A stretch of DNA of 64,000 nucleotides, taken from contig JABHVW010000001.1 of the NCBI GenBank assembly GCA_018658105.1, forward strand, positions 157,676-221,675. The letters run 5' to 3'. Under the pieces are notes generated by a model. The model had not been told where the DNA came from. It did no database searches and saw nothing but the letters and a program-made list of their open reading frames with translations. Source of the DNA: Candidatus Peregrinibacteria bacterium. GTDB lineage: Bacteria; Patescibacteriota; Gracilibacteria; UBA1369; 2-02-FULL-48-14. A program made the position numbers and the translations under genes. This document shows positions 26,124 through 34,303 of this stretch, one piece after another. Positions within the stretch are counted from its first letter, which is position 1; each line of letters opens with the position of its first letter.

Positions 26124-26645
26124 TTACAGATCGATATCTGCATCATCGACGATAGCTTGTAGCTTTTCGTCTAATTCTTCTTTATTTTCTTCTTTAGCCT
26201 CCTCCTTCTCTTTCTTCTCTTCTTTTTCTTCTACTTTCTCTTCTTTTTTGCTTGAACTCGCAACTTTTTTACTTAGTTCCTCAGCATGTTTGCTAAGTTT
26301 TTGTTTCCCTGTTGTTGCAGGTGCAAGGTTTGCATCTTTGTCGTAACGCATAAGAACATAATCGTCAGCGACTTTTATGAGCAGGTAACGAACAAGACCA
26401 ACCATAATTGCTAGATCTTTGTTTAAGTCTGCGATTCCAGCTGGTTCACCTTCAAAATTGAAGATTATGTAATAGCCATCTTTGTGACCATTCATTTTGT
26501 AAGCTAATTTGCGTGTACCCCAAACGTCTTCATCAACTATTTTGAAGCCATGTTCCTCGATAAATTTTTTCAATTCGTCTACTTTCTTTTCAAGAGCCTT
26601 ATCAGACTGCTTAGCATCAAGAATTGTCATCATTTCGTATTTCAT
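26124..26645 (-). CDS. rpsF: 30S ribosomal protein bS6 with acidic C-terminal extension
   Basis: The first ~100 residues are a standard bS6: MKYEMMTILDA start, the WGTRKLAYKMNGHKDGYYIIFNF core and LVRYLLIKVAD. The protein runs to 173 residues with a Lys/Glu-rich, coiled-coil-like tail (residues ~125-173) that ends acidic. Many bS6 proteins have short Glu tails added by RimK or encoded; this one is unusually long. First gene of rpsF-ssb-rpsR. The ~60-nt leader contains a 7-bp hairpin that could be an S6:S18 feedback site. Confidence 0.93.
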   Translation of the reverse strand: MKYEMMTILDAKQSDKALEKKVDELKKFIEEHGFKIVDEDVWGTRKLAYKMNGHKDGYYIIFNFEGEPAGIADLNKDLAIMVGLVRYLLIKVADDYVLMRYDKDANLAPATTGKQKLSKHAEELSKKVASSSKKEEKVEEKEEKKEKEEAKEENKEELDEKLQAIVDDADIDL

Positions 26646-26663
26646 ACCTGTTTGGGTTAGAGA

Positions 26664-26689
26664 CTTTCAGATTTGTTTCGTCCTGAAAG
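26664..26689 (-). promoter_or_regulatory. Hairpin in rpsF leader, possible S6:S18 autoregulatory site
   Basis: CTTTCAG and CTGAAAG pair around 12 nt in the untranslated leader of rpsF. The bS6:bS18 complex is known to repress its operon through a leader RNA structure in many bacteria. This hairpin has GGAC and CCG elements nearby, but I cannot confirm the exact consensus. Confidence 0.3.
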
Positions 26690-26752
26690 ACAGATAAGCG
26701 AGCGGAGATTAACAGGAAAAATTGCCTGATGCAAGAGATATTTCCTTTTGTC

Positions 26753-29347
26753 TTATTGGATATTCTTAAGTTCGTCTAAAGTTTTAAGTGCGTCTATAGG
26801 AGTGAGATTATTTATGTCTAGCCCTTGAAGACGTTTGATTGCAGGGTGCTGCGTGCTTTCGGCTTGCCTTAGAGACATTTGAGACCTTTGAAAGAGCCCC
26901 ATTTGGCTTTCTGGCACCTTAGTTATTGTCTGCTCTTTGTTTTCAAGTTCATGAAGAATTTTGTCTGCTCTGTCTATAATCTTTGCCGGAAGACCGGCCA
27001 AACGAGCAACTTCTATACCGTAACTTTGGTCGATTCCTCCCTGCTTAATTTTGTGTAGAAAAAGTACGCCTTTGTCTGTCTCTTGAACGTCGATACAAAA
27101 GTTACGCGCGTGATCGAGTTTTTCTGCGAGGCCGATTAGCTCGTGATAGTGAGTTGCGAAAAGTGTGAATGCGCGAACTTGATCGTGCAAATATTCAAGA
27201 ATGGACCATGCAATACTGAGACCATCATAGGTGCTAGTTCCGCGGCCGACTTCATCGAGAATAATGAGGCTGCGATCTGTTGCATGATGCATAATGTAGG
27301 CTGATTCCTGCATTTCAACCATGAAAGTTGACTGACCTTTTACAAGATTATCGCTTGCGCCGACTCGAGTGAAAATGCGGTCGAAAATTGGAAGTTCGGC
27401 AGAATCTGCTGGAATAAATGACCCAATTTGGTTCATTAGAGCGATGAGCGCGATTTGCCTTAGGTATGTAGATTTACCACTCATATTTGGACCGGTGATA
27501 AGCATTAATTCAGTTTCGTCGCGAGCAAATCGCGCGTCGTTTGGAATAAATGACTGCTCGAAATTGATGCTTTCTACGACAGGATGTCGGCCATTTTCGA
27601 TCTGTAAATTTGTACCATGTCCTAGTTCTGCTCGAGTAATTTGTGGGCGACAGTAATTTCTTTGAATTGCGACTTTTGCATATGAAATGAATACATCTAA
27701 TTCGGCGATCAATGCTGCATTTTGTTTGATAGATTTAAGTTCTTCGAGTGCACGTGCTTTTAAATCCATGAAAAGTTCGAACTCGAGGCTTTTAGTTTTT
27801 TCTTGAGCGCTTAGCACTTTTTCTTCGTATTCTTTTAGTTCAGGCGTCACATATCGCTCGGCATTTACCAGTGTTTGTTTGCGAATATAATTGTCTGGAA
27901 CTTTGTCTAAATTGCTTTTACTAACCTCTATATAGTAGCCAAAAACCTTATTATATCGGACCTTCAAAGAACTAATCCCTGTTGCCGCTTTCTCTTGTTC
28001 TTCGATTTTTCTGAGTGCAGTTTTGGCATCTTGTATAAGTACGTGATATTCATCTAGCTCTGCGTGATAGCCGGTTTTGATAATGCTACCTTCTGTTAAT
28101 TTGACTGCCGGCTCGTCTAGAATTGCCTTTTGAATGAGATCGACGAGGCTGTCTAACTGAATTAATTGAGTCTGCATCGTTTTGAGGCGACGTGCCTCAG
28201 CCCTGTTGAGGCGAGTTTTGAGGCGCGGCACGAGCGCGAGCGAGTGGCCGAGTGCAAGAAGATCTCTTGCGTTGCCGCCACCTGTGCTGAGCCGGCCGAG
28301 TAATCTTTCAAGATCATTCAGACTTTGTAAATCTTCACAAAGTGGATTGCGAAGGTCGTCATCGTTTTTTAGGTTTTCAACTGAATCGTGCCGCGCCTCG
28401 ATTTCCTCTTCTTTTGTGAGGGGTCTAAGCAGCCAAGATCTGAGCATACGCCCACCCATTGGCGTTTCAGTTTGATCAAGAATTGAAAGCAAAGTGCCCT
28501 CTTCTTCTTGCCCTCGAATTGTTGAAAAGAGCTCTAAGTTTCTGATTGTTGCCTCATCTAAAGGCATGCCATGTTTAGGATTATAAGATTTAATTCTATC
28601 TATATGTGCCAGCTCCGTTTTCTGTGTTTCGTAAAGATAATTTAAAAGAACACCGGCCGCTTGAATTGCGAATGGCCAGCTGGCAATGCCAAAAGCTTCA
28701 AGAGTAGTGATCTTGAAATGTTTTTTTAATATTTGAGATGAGTCTTCATAAAAATCACATGGAGACATTGGCGCTTCAATTAATTGCCCCAACATCACTC
28801 GCAGTTCTGGATCTTCATAATGATTACGATGAATCACAAGTTCTGCAGGTTGAATTCGTATGATTTCTGTCTTCAAAATATCGATTCCTTGAATTTCTGT
28901 AGCTGAAAATTCACCGGTACTCAGATCTGCAAAAGCGAGTCCGTAGTAATCTTTTTGAGGGAAAATTGATAAAATATTGTGGCTCTCTTTATTCTGCAAG
29001 ATTTGATCACTAAAACTTGTTCCAGGAGTGATAATTCTTACCACCTTTCTTTTCACAATTCCTGGCAAAGAAGGATCTGAAATTTGCTCACAAATAGCCA
29101 CTTTGCGGCCGGCCTTACTAAGTTTTGCAATATAGTTTTCGGCTGCGTGATGTGGGATTCCGCACATTGGAATTGCATTTGCGTCTTTGCCACGAGCAGT
29201 TAGAGTGATATCTAGGATTTTGCTGGCTTCAATTGCGTCGTTTGCAAACATCTCGTAAAAATCGCCGAGTCTAAAAAATAAAATTGCGTCTCGATGTTCA
29301 GATTTAATCTCCTGATACTGCTGCATCATGGGTGTGAGCTTGGACAT
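26753..29347 (-). CDS. mutS: DNA mismatch repair protein MutS
   Basis: A full-length (864-residue) MutS. The mismatch-binding N-terminus has the Phe-x-Glu motif (LGDFYEMF, ~residues 27-34). The ATPase domain has Walker [15 protein letters not shown] (~610-623), Walker [22 protein letters not shown] (~685-700) and FATHYHEL (~725-732). A C-terminal helical stretch may mediate oligomerisation. No mutL is in this window. A TTGCCA...TAAGAT promoter lies just upstream on the minus strand, between mutS and the divergent tRNA-Arg. Confidence 0.97.
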   Translation of the reverse strand: MSKLTPMMQQYQEIKSEHRDAILFFRLGDFYEMFANDAIEASKILDITLTARGKDANAIPMCGIPHHAAENYIAKLSKAGRKVAICEQISDPSLPGIVKRKVVRIITPGTSFSDQILQNKESHNILSIFPQKDYYGLAFADLSTGEFSATEIQGIDILKTEIIRIQPAELVIHRNHYEDPELRVMLGQLIEAPMSPCDFYEDSSQILKKHFKITTLEAFGIASWPFAIQAAGVLLNYLYETQKTELAHIDRIKSYNPKHGMPLDEATIRNLELFSTIRGQEEEGTLLSILDQTETPMGGRMLRSWLLRPLTKEEEIEARHDSVENLKNDDDLRNPLCEDLQSLNDLERLLGRLSTGGGNARDLLALGHSLALVPRLKTRLNRAEARRLKTMQTQLIQLDSLVDLIQKAILDEPAVKLTEGSIIKTGYHAELDEYHVLIQDAKTALRKIEEQEKAATGISSLKVRYNKVFGYYIEVSKSNLDKVPDNYIRKQTLVNAERYVTPELKEYEEKVLSAQEKTKSLEFELFMDLKARALEELKSIKQNAALIAELDVFISYAKVAIQRNYCRPQITRAELGHGTNLQIENGRHPVVESINFEQSFIPNDARFARDETELMLITGPNMSGKSTYLRQIALIALMNQIGSFIPADSAELPIFDRIFTRVGASDNLVKGQSTFMVEMQESAYIMHHATDRSLIILDEVGRGTSTYDGLSIAWSILEYLHDQVRAFTLFATHYHELIGLAEKLDHARNFCIDVQETDKGVLFLHKIKQGGIDQSYGIEVARLAGLPAKIIDRADKILHELENKEQTITKVPESQMGLFQRSQMSLRQAESTQHPAIKRLQGLDINNLTPIDALKTLDELKNIQ

Positions 29348-29467
29348 TTTTGCGTGGTGAAATCGTGGCTTATCTTAGCGCAAAGTGTAGCGTGCTGGCA
29401 AAAAAACTGGGTTTGAAAAAGCCTGCTATGTGGCGGAGTATTCCTTTATTTGCTATCCTGCGCGGGT

Positions 29468-29542
29468 GTCCCTGTAGTTCAACGGATAGAATAGCTCCCT
29501 CCTAAGGAGTAGATATAGGTTCGATTCCTGTCGGGGATACCA
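29468..29542 (+). tRNA. tRNA-Arg(CCU)
   Basis: A complete cloverleaf: acceptor GTCCCTG with CGGGGAT (wobbles included), D-arm GTTC-AACGGATA-GAAT, anticodon arm GCTCC-CTCCTAA-GGAGT giving anticodon CCT, T-arm ATAGG-TTCGATT-CCTGT, discriminator A and encoded CCA (29540-29542). The motif TTTGCTAT lies just upstream, as it does before the two tRNA-like elements at 48.9 and 52.5 kb. The 3' end (TACCATTGGTTGACA, 29538-29552) runs straight into a -35 box and is copied at 32375-32389 and nearly so at 31392-31406. Confidence 0.93.
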
Positions 29543-29546
29543 TTGG

Positions 29547-29574
29547 TTGACAGAATTGAGAAAAAGTGTAAAAT
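29547..29574 (+). promoter_or_regulatory. Promoter of the HETRH-protein gene
   Basis: TTGACA (29547-29552), 16-bp spacer, TAAAAT (29569-29574), 30 nt before the ATG at 29605. The -35 box starts 5 nt after the tRNA-Arg CCA end. Confidence 0.7.
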
Positions 29575-29604
29575 TGTGATCTTTATTCAAGCGATTGCTT
29601 TTAA

Positions 29605-30612
29605 ATGAATATTAAAGAAGTTCCCCCTGGTACAGAGCAAGCAAGCGAGTCTTTGGGTGATTCTGAAGGAAAAGTTGAAGCTCAAAAAGTTGTATTTGGA
29701 TTTCGTACTATGCTGATAGCTACTCTTGGTTTGTTACTAGCTGCAGGGGGCGTTTGTAGTGCATTACAAGGTCAGGACGCAAGTCCCACTAGTAGTGCTG
29801 AAAAGTCACCTGAAGACCAAACAGATGTTTTGATTGCCAGAGTTGAGAGCGCTATGCGTGCTCTTAAAAGCAAAGTTATGTCATCTATAGAAGAAATGGA
29901 AGATGAGCAGCTCAAGAAAGACTTAAAAGTACCCTTTGATGTAATAGGGAGGAATGAGGCCAACACCGACAAGAATAAACTGAGATTTAAGCGTGAAGTT
30001 CTTGCTATAGGAGGACACCATATTTCTGACAATCCATACGATTTTCTTTATGAGCTAAGAGATATAGATGATGGGGTCGCGGCATATGCACATGTTTCAA
30101 GGACCATGATACTTGGAAAAAGCCTTGATCCTGATAATTTATTGGATTGCCTAGTTATATATCATGAGACTAGACATGTGATTAATGATACTCATTTTAG
30201 ACAAGGGATAAAGTCAGATGCTGAGTTTGCTGCTTACATGAGATTTTTCACAAGGAGGGAAGGAGAGGAAAAAATGGTTTGTGTTGATGATGAATTTACA
30301 GCCTATGGGATTGAAATCGAATTGCTAAACCTGATGCTAGATGGTGCATTATATGACGCAGCTGTCTCAGGTCCACCAGTGGATCCAGAAGAAGTGAGGG
30401 CTCTCTTGAATGCGCGTACTGATCAGATTGGGATGATCAAACTGCTCATTGAGTTTTCAGAGGTTTACTATCCAAATGGCATGAATGAAAACGGCGTATA
30501 TCCAAGAGCCTTTGTAAATTTAGTAGCTGCAAACTACCGAAATCTTGGTTATTCTCTTTATATAAATACTGGAAAGGGAACCCAGGTTCCCTTTCAGACT
30601 GAAAATTATTAG
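29605..30612 (+). CDS. Membrane-anchored protein with HExxH metalloprotease motif
   Basis: A 335-residue protein with one membrane segment near the N-terminus (about residues 32-52, type II or signal anchor) and an extracytoplasmic body. In the middle is YHETRH (H187-E188-x-x-H191), the zinc-binding HExxH signature, followed by a downstream acidic region (EDEFTAYGIEIELLN-like, ~225-245) that could give the third ligand Glu. The family cannot be named from sequence. First gene of the accessory island after tRNA-Arg; it converges on the lipoprotein gene, overlapping by 4 nt. Confidence 0.65.
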   Translation: MNIKEVPPGTEQASESLGDSEGKVEAQKVVFGFRTMLIATLGLLLAAGGVCSALQGQDASPTSSAEKSPEDQTDVLIARVESAMRALKSKVMSSIEEMEDEQLKKDLKVPFDVIGRNEANTDKNKLRFKREVLAIGGHHISDNPYDFLYELRDIDDGVAAYAHVSRTMILGKSLDPDNLLDCLVIYHETRHVINDTHFRQGIKSDAEFAAYMRFFTRREGEEKMVCVDDEFTAYGIEIELLNLMLDGALYDAAVSGPPVDPEEVRALLNARTDQIGMIKLLIEFSEVYYPNGMNENGVYPRAFVNLVAANYRNLGYSLYINTGKGTQVPFQTENY

Positions 30613-31283
30613 TTTCCAGCGCAAGTGCTGCTTGGCTTTATGCCTTCAGGTGCGTAGTAATAGCAGCCTTCTTCTGTCCATGTTTTGCCTCCATCTTTTG
30701 ATACGAAGCGAGTCATGTGACCTTCACCACTCCCTGCTCCGTTGGTGTCTACTACATCTATATAAAATGCGCGGTCTGCAATAAAGAAGTCAACTATATT
30801 TTGGTCATCACCTGAGACTGTGAAGAATTTTTTATCGGCTTCAGTTTGACCATCGGCAACCATTAATCCTACCCATTTAACTTCATCTGCTTTTATATCT
30901 ATGTTGAAATTCATCGTTGGCTGCAGAGCAACAACAAAAGCGAACCGTTCGTTACCATCGCCTAGCCAATATGTGTCTGATTGTAAAATTTGAGGGCGCT
31001 GCACGAAGTCAGCTCCGCCTTCATGATTTTCTGCTAGGCCCCATATAAAATCTGGAACTATGCTGAGTGTGTGTCCGTCTTGAATTAACTTTGTAATTGC
31101 TTCGTTCATGCTTAACTCCTGAGGCTCTTCAATAACTGGCGTTTCAACCGCAGGTTCCTCAATAATCTCTATAGTCACTGGCTCTTCAATTTCTTGATTT
31201 ACAGGTTTTTCTGGGGCTACTTGAGTGCAAGCAGTCAGTGCTAATACTAGCATCAGTCCAGGTAGTAGTTGTTTTGTGTTCAT
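30609..31283 (-). CDS. Lipoprotein of unknown function
   Basis: A 224-residue protein with a lipoprotein signal (MNTKQLLPGLMLVLALTAC, lipobox LTAC, Cys19). After the lipidation site comes a Glu/Pro/Val-rich spacer (~residues 25-58, with repeated E-E-P-V/A steps), then a beta-rich globular domain ending in a Cys-bearing tail (CYYYAPEG...SSTCAGN, two cysteines that could pair). No family recognised. It is transcribed divergently from the next repeat-associated gene and has its own promoter at 31309-31336. Confidence 0.7.
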   Translation of the reverse strand: MNTKQLLPGLMLVLALTACTQVAPEKPVNQEIEEPVTIEIIEEPAVETPVIEEPQELSMNEAITKLIQDGHTLSIVPDFIWGLAENHEGGADFVQRPQILQSDTYWLGDGNERFAFVVALQPTMNFNIDIKADEVKWVGLMVADGQTEADKKFFTVSGDDQNIVDFFIADRAFYIDVVDTNGAGSGEGHMTRFVSKDGGKTWTEEGCYYYAPEGIKPSSTCAGN

Positions 31284-31308
31284 TTGTTTAGTTTAAGAAT
31301 CTTCTGAC

Positions 31309-31336
31309 AGACTAGATTATATTTACTTTTTGTCAA
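31309..31336 (-). promoter_or_regulatory. Promoter of lipoprotein gene 30609-31283
   Basis: On the minus strand TTGACA (31331-31336), 16-bp spacer, TAGTCT (31309-31314), ~25 nt before the start codon. Confidence 0.6.
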
Positions 31337-31366
31337 GGCCTAAGTTTGAACCTTTGCATACTCAAA

Positions 31367-31406
31367 AGTTCTAGGAGTCTCCGTTTAGGTATACCATTGA
31401 TTGACA
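31367..31406 (+). repeat. tRNA-end/promoter repeat, copy A
   Basis: A 40-bp unit beginning AGTTCTAGGAGTCTCCG and ending TACCATTGATTGACA. It differs from copy B (32350-32389) at one base. Its last 15 bp match the tRNA-Arg 3' end plus -35 box (29538-29552) at 14 of 15 positions. The TTGACA is the -35 of the following gene, with TAGAAT (31423-31428) as -10. Confidence 0.85.
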
Positions 31407-31428
31407 AAATTGGGAAAGCATTTAGAAT
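31401..31428 (+). promoter_or_regulatory. Promoter of gene 31458-32009
   Basis: TTGACA (31401-31406), 16-bp spacer, TAGAAT (31423-31428). The first bases of the spacer (AAATTGGGAAA) also resemble those after tRNA-Arg (GAATTGAGAAA), so the promoter itself looks duplicated. Confidence 0.65.
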
Positions 31429-31457
31429 AGCGCTAAATACTTTTTAAATTTACTATT

Positions 31458-32009
31458 ATGGGAAGATTAGCAACACTTACAGCAGCTTTCGTTGCTACAA
31501 CTCAACCAAATATGGCGCTTGCGGGAGAAGGTGTACCTGAAGAAGCTAAAGAAACAGCTGCACCTGCAGCAGACATATCTACTGAATGTAGAGCTCTTGC
31601 AGAGGTAACACAAGCCTTAAAAGCTCATGTGGGCATGGAATTGCCTCCTTTTACATCTACACATGTACCTGCTGATCATGAGACTAGAAATATGAGGACT
31701 ATTAATGCCGCAAAGCCAAATCTGATGATGATTCAAGATATAAATGATGGTTGTGCATATCAAAATGAGGTCTGGTTAAACATGTTAACTCCTGATCGCA
31801 CTGAATTAGATGTACACGCTCATCTACCTTTAGGTGAACCAAGGGCAACTAACCCTGAAGCGTGGCGTGTAGATACTCTTGAAGTTGCACCTCTAGGTAG
31901 TAGACCTGCTGAATGTGATAATAATGCGGCAGTAGACGAACGTTGTGAATGTCCTAATGAGCTTTATGCTGGGTTCAGTGATGCACTTCATGCGGTACTT
32001 ACTGATTAA
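31458..32009 (+). CDS. Exported protein of unknown function
   Basis: A 183-residue protein with a short N-terminal signal (MGRLATLTAAFVATTQPNMA, probable cleavage at ALA-G), an Ala/Glu linker, then a small globular domain with six cysteines (TECRALAE, DGCAYQN, AECDNN, and the ERCECPNE pair), which suggests disulfides. Not recognised. It lies downstream of repeat copy A and 15 nt upstream of a small membrane-protein ORF, probably co-transcribed. Confidence 0.6.
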   Translation: MGRLATLTAAFVATTQPNMALAGEGVPEEAKETAAPAADISTECRALAEVTQALKAHVGMELPPFTSTHVPADHETRNMRTINAAKPNLMMIQDINDGCAYQNEVWLNMLTPDRTELDVHAHLPLGEPRATNPEAWRVDTLEVAPLGSRPAECDNNAAVDERCECPNELYAGFSDALHAVLTD

Positions 32010-32024
32010 GTTTATTTTTGATAT

Positions 32025-32345
32025 TTGATAAAACCTATGACACTAAGACTAACAGATTATATCAACCCTCTCCCGTCTCCTGCGCGAATAAACCAGCTCA
32101 GTCTTAATGAGGTGTTAGGAGCACTTGTCATCCCTAGGGCTGCCATTTTTGCAGCAATTACACTTACACTTTCAAATCTTAGTGACTTTAATCACTCTGA
32201 GTATGATTTGGCAGCCTTAACTCCTGAGCAAGCAGCACACGCAGCAGGTGAATATGAAGCAGATTACAGTGAATTTGGATTCGGTAAGAAAGTTATGAAT
32301 TTTGGATTACATCGTTCTGCCCTCAATCACGTTGTTGGTGAATAG
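32025..32345 (+). CDS. Small protein with one hydrophobic segment
   Basis: A 106-residue ORF directly after the exported protein gene. One hydrophobic stretch (VLGALVIPRAAIFAAITLTL, ~residues 30-50) and a polar, Ala/Glu/Tyr-rich C-terminal half. The second methionine (MTLRLTDY, 32037) is an equally good start. No family recognised. Repeat copy B begins 4 nt after its stop, so the gene pair 31458-32345 sits exactly between copies A and B. Confidence 0.5.
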   Translation: MIKPMTLRLTDYINPLPSPARINQLSLNEVLGALVIPRAAIFAAITLTLSNLSDFNHSEYDLAALTPEQAAHAAGEYEADYSEFGFGKKVMNFGLHRSALNHVVGE

Positions 32346-32349
32346 CAGG

Positions 32350-32389
32350 AGTTCTAGGAGTCTCCGTTTAGGTATACCATTGGTTGACA
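32350..32389 (+). repeat. tRNA-end/promoter repeat, copy B
   Basis: 39 of 40 bp identical to copy A. The final TACCATTGGTTGACA is identical over 15 bp to the tRNA-Arg 3' end/-35 junction at 29538-29552. It supplies the -35 box for the lipoprotein gene at 32444. Confidence 0.9.
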
Positions 32390-32412
32390 AGTGCACATGA
32401 ATGGCGTTTAAT
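32384..32412 (+). promoter_or_regulatory. Promoter of lipoprotein gene 32444-33205
   Basis: TTGACA (32384-32389), 17-bp spacer, TTTAAT (32407-32412), 31 nt before the ATG. Confidence 0.6.
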
Positions 32413-32443
32413 TGCGCGTGTCGATTCTTAACTAATATTTATC

Positions 32444-33205
32444 ATGCAAAGTAAAAATATTTTACTAATAGGAATTATGACTCTTGCAGTCATTGTTTCT
32501 GGCTGTGGTGTTCAAAATTCTGAAGAAGAGCTTACTACCACCCCTCGCAATGGTAGTGAGGAGGCTATGTCTGATGTTGCGTATGTCGATAATGTAGATA
32601 CGAATGTGCAGAAAGAAAATGAAGATGTTGAAAAGCCAAAAGAAACTCCAATGCCTTTCCCGAAATTGGATATGCCTGAAGAAGAGCTTGAAGAATATTT
32701 AAGTATACTTGGAATTAGTTCATATTCTGCTCCTGAGGAATGGGGCCCTATGTATGTTGGTCTGGATTGGGATAATCAAGATGAAAACGTATATTTCAAT
32801 AGTGCTGGAAATACTGTTTTGTACAAAGCTGATTCAGGAAGAAGAATCACACTTGGATTTGAAAATTTCTTTCTAGATAATGGCTGGGATAATCCTAGTA
32901 TTGTTTACCAAACATATGACTTTAGCATTGGTGCTGGATTCAATACTTATGCGACTGAATCTGACTATCAATCAGTTGAACAAGGTTCTGTGGAATATAA
33001 ATGGCATTCTAGGTTTGAAGCTATCGAGATGATTACTCTCTTTGCTTTTGAAGACTATTCTGTTGCTGTGGTTTATCAATTAGAGGGTGATTACACTGAA
33101 AATTATGAGCAAGTAATTGAAGATCTTTATGCTGGCGTATATCTAGAAGCTGACAAAGCAAAGCTAAAATTGATGGATGAATTTGTTGCGAGTCTAGAAT
33201 TTTAA
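32444..33205 (+). CDS. Lipoprotein of unknown function
   Basis: A 253-residue protein with a lipoprotein signal (hydrophobic residues 5-19, lipobox VSGC, Cys21), an acidic Thr/Glu/Pro spacer to about residue 75, and a mixed alpha/beta domain with many aromatic residues. No family recognised. It occupies the segment between repeat copies B and C, which fit tightly around it: copy B ends 54 nt before the ATG and copy C begins 2 nt after the stop. Confidence 0.7.
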   Translation: MQSKNILLIGIMTLAVIVSGCGVQNSEEELTTTPRNGSEEAMSDVAYVDNVDTNVQKENEDVEKPKETPMPFPKLDMPEEELEEYLSILGISSYSAPEEWGPMYVGLDWDNQDENVYFNSAGNTVLYKADSGRRITLGFENFFLDNGWDNPSIVYQTYDFSIGAGFNTYATESDYQSVEQGSVEYKWHSRFEAIEMITLFAFEDYSVAVVYQLEGDYTENYEQVIEDLYAGVYLEADKAKLKLMDEFVASLEF

Positions 33206-33206
33206 A

Positions 33207-33248
33207 AGTTCTAGGAGTCTCTGTTTTTAAGCTCACCGCTGATTGACA
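33207..33248 (+). repeat. tRNA-end/promoter repeat, copy C (diverged)
   Basis: The first 15 bases AGTTCTAGGAGTCTC match copies A and B, and the last 9 (TTGACA with flank GA) match too; the middle has drifted (GTTTTTAAGCTCACCGCTG). The TTGACA is the -35 of the kinase-like gene. Confidence 0.75.
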
Positions 33249-33271
33249 GGCTTGCCTGAATATGTTATTAA
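33243..33271 (+). promoter_or_regulatory. Promoter of kinase-like gene, leaderless
   Basis: TTGACA (33243-33248), 17-bp spacer containing TG at -14/-15, TATTAA (33266-33271), then exactly 6 nt to the ATG at 33278. Confidence 0.65.
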
Positions 33272-33277
33272 TTGGCA

Positions 33278-34303
33278 ATGAAATTTCCTGAAGGACCAGT
33301 TGCGATTTATACGAACAATAATGATGCTAGAAAGATCGCTGGCTTGTTCTTGAGGGGTGCAGTAAATGAATCTCAAGCTCCTCGCACTGTAATTGCGTGT
33401 GATGACGCTGGGAAGATTGCAGCAAATTATAGAAAGTGGCTGATAGAATTACTTGAAGCTGCTGGTGTTCAACATTTGACCATTAATAGAAAACTTGGAT
33501 GTAGATGGCAAAATGTTGCTGAGGATTCAGGATTGGTTGTTAAACCTGTGTTTGCCCTTTCGGATCCAGATAAACTTAGCTCTGGTGTAGATGTGCCTGA
33601 ACACCCACATCTTGCTTCGGAAAAATATTATTTATCTACAAACAAGCCTGGTGGTAAACATGCACATGTGGGGTTTGCTCCAAGATTTGATAGGCCAGTT
33701 ACTGATTGGGCTAAGATTGATACTCAATGGGCGAATGTTGACTTAAAGGGTAGAATCACAGGTTTTGCGGGTAGATTAAATGCCTATTCAACAGGTATGG
33801 ATGCTAATAATTTTCTACATGGTCATGGTCTAGTTCATGGAGATGTAAAGCCGGCCCAGCTTACTGAGTTCCCAAATGCTGATGATGACGGCTATACAAC
33901 TAAACTTGCAGATTTTGACATACTGAGGCCTGCCTCAAGTGAAGATACTAAACCTGGCAATCTAACTAAAGATTACTTTGATGGCCGCTATCCGCATACT
34001 GAGAATGACCTATTTAAACGTGTACCCCTGTCTACAGGAAGAGATGTTTTTGCCTGGGGTGTTTCTCTGTTTGAAGCTCATCTTGGCTACCCAAACTATG
34101 CAAGAATAGCGTTTATTGATGGTTGGTTGAGGGGCACACTGCCTATAAATTTTAAGCATTCAATGTCTAGTGCTTTAGAGTCTGTTGTCAGAAATATGCT
34201 AGCTAGGCGCAGTGAGGACCGGCCAGATCTTGATGAAGTTTTACAGGTTTATGGCCCTTATGCAGCAGAGGTGTATGACGCGGCAGTAAGGAGATATTCT
34301 TAA
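33278..34303 (+). CDS. Protein-kinase-like protein with DFD in place of DFG
   Basis: A 341-residue protein with an unusual N-terminal lobe and a recognisable kinase C-lobe: catalytic loop HGDVKPAQ (H187, D189, K191), metal-binding ADFDIL (D212-F213-D214, where kinases normally have DFG), and GRDVFAWGVSLFE (~255-267), equivalent to the kinase D-x-W-S-x-G helix F. A closing RxxEDRPDLDEV (~ 312-325) matches the usual kinase R-P-x-x-x-E/L end. No clear glycine loop is visible, so activity is uncertain. Leaderless start: -10 TATTAA, 6 nt, ATG. The 3' end overlaps the convergent TrmB-like gene by 4 nt. Confidence 0.7.
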   Translation: MKFPEGPVAIYTNNNDARKIAGLFLRGAVNESQAPRTVIACDDAGKIAANYRKWLIELLEAAGVQHLTINRKLGCRWQNVAEDSGLVVKPVFALSDPDKLSSGVDVPEHPHLASEKYYLSTNKPGGKHAHVGFAPRFDRPVTDWAKIDTQWANVDLKGRITGFAGRLNAYSTGMDANNFLHGHGLVHGDVKPAQLTEFPNADDDGYTTKLADFDILRPASSEDTKPGNLTKDYFDGRYPHTENDLFKRVPLSTGRDVFAWGVSLFEAHLGYPNYARIAFIDGWLRGTLPINFKHSMSSALESVVRNMLARRSEDRPDLDEVLQVYGPYAAEVYDAAVRRYS

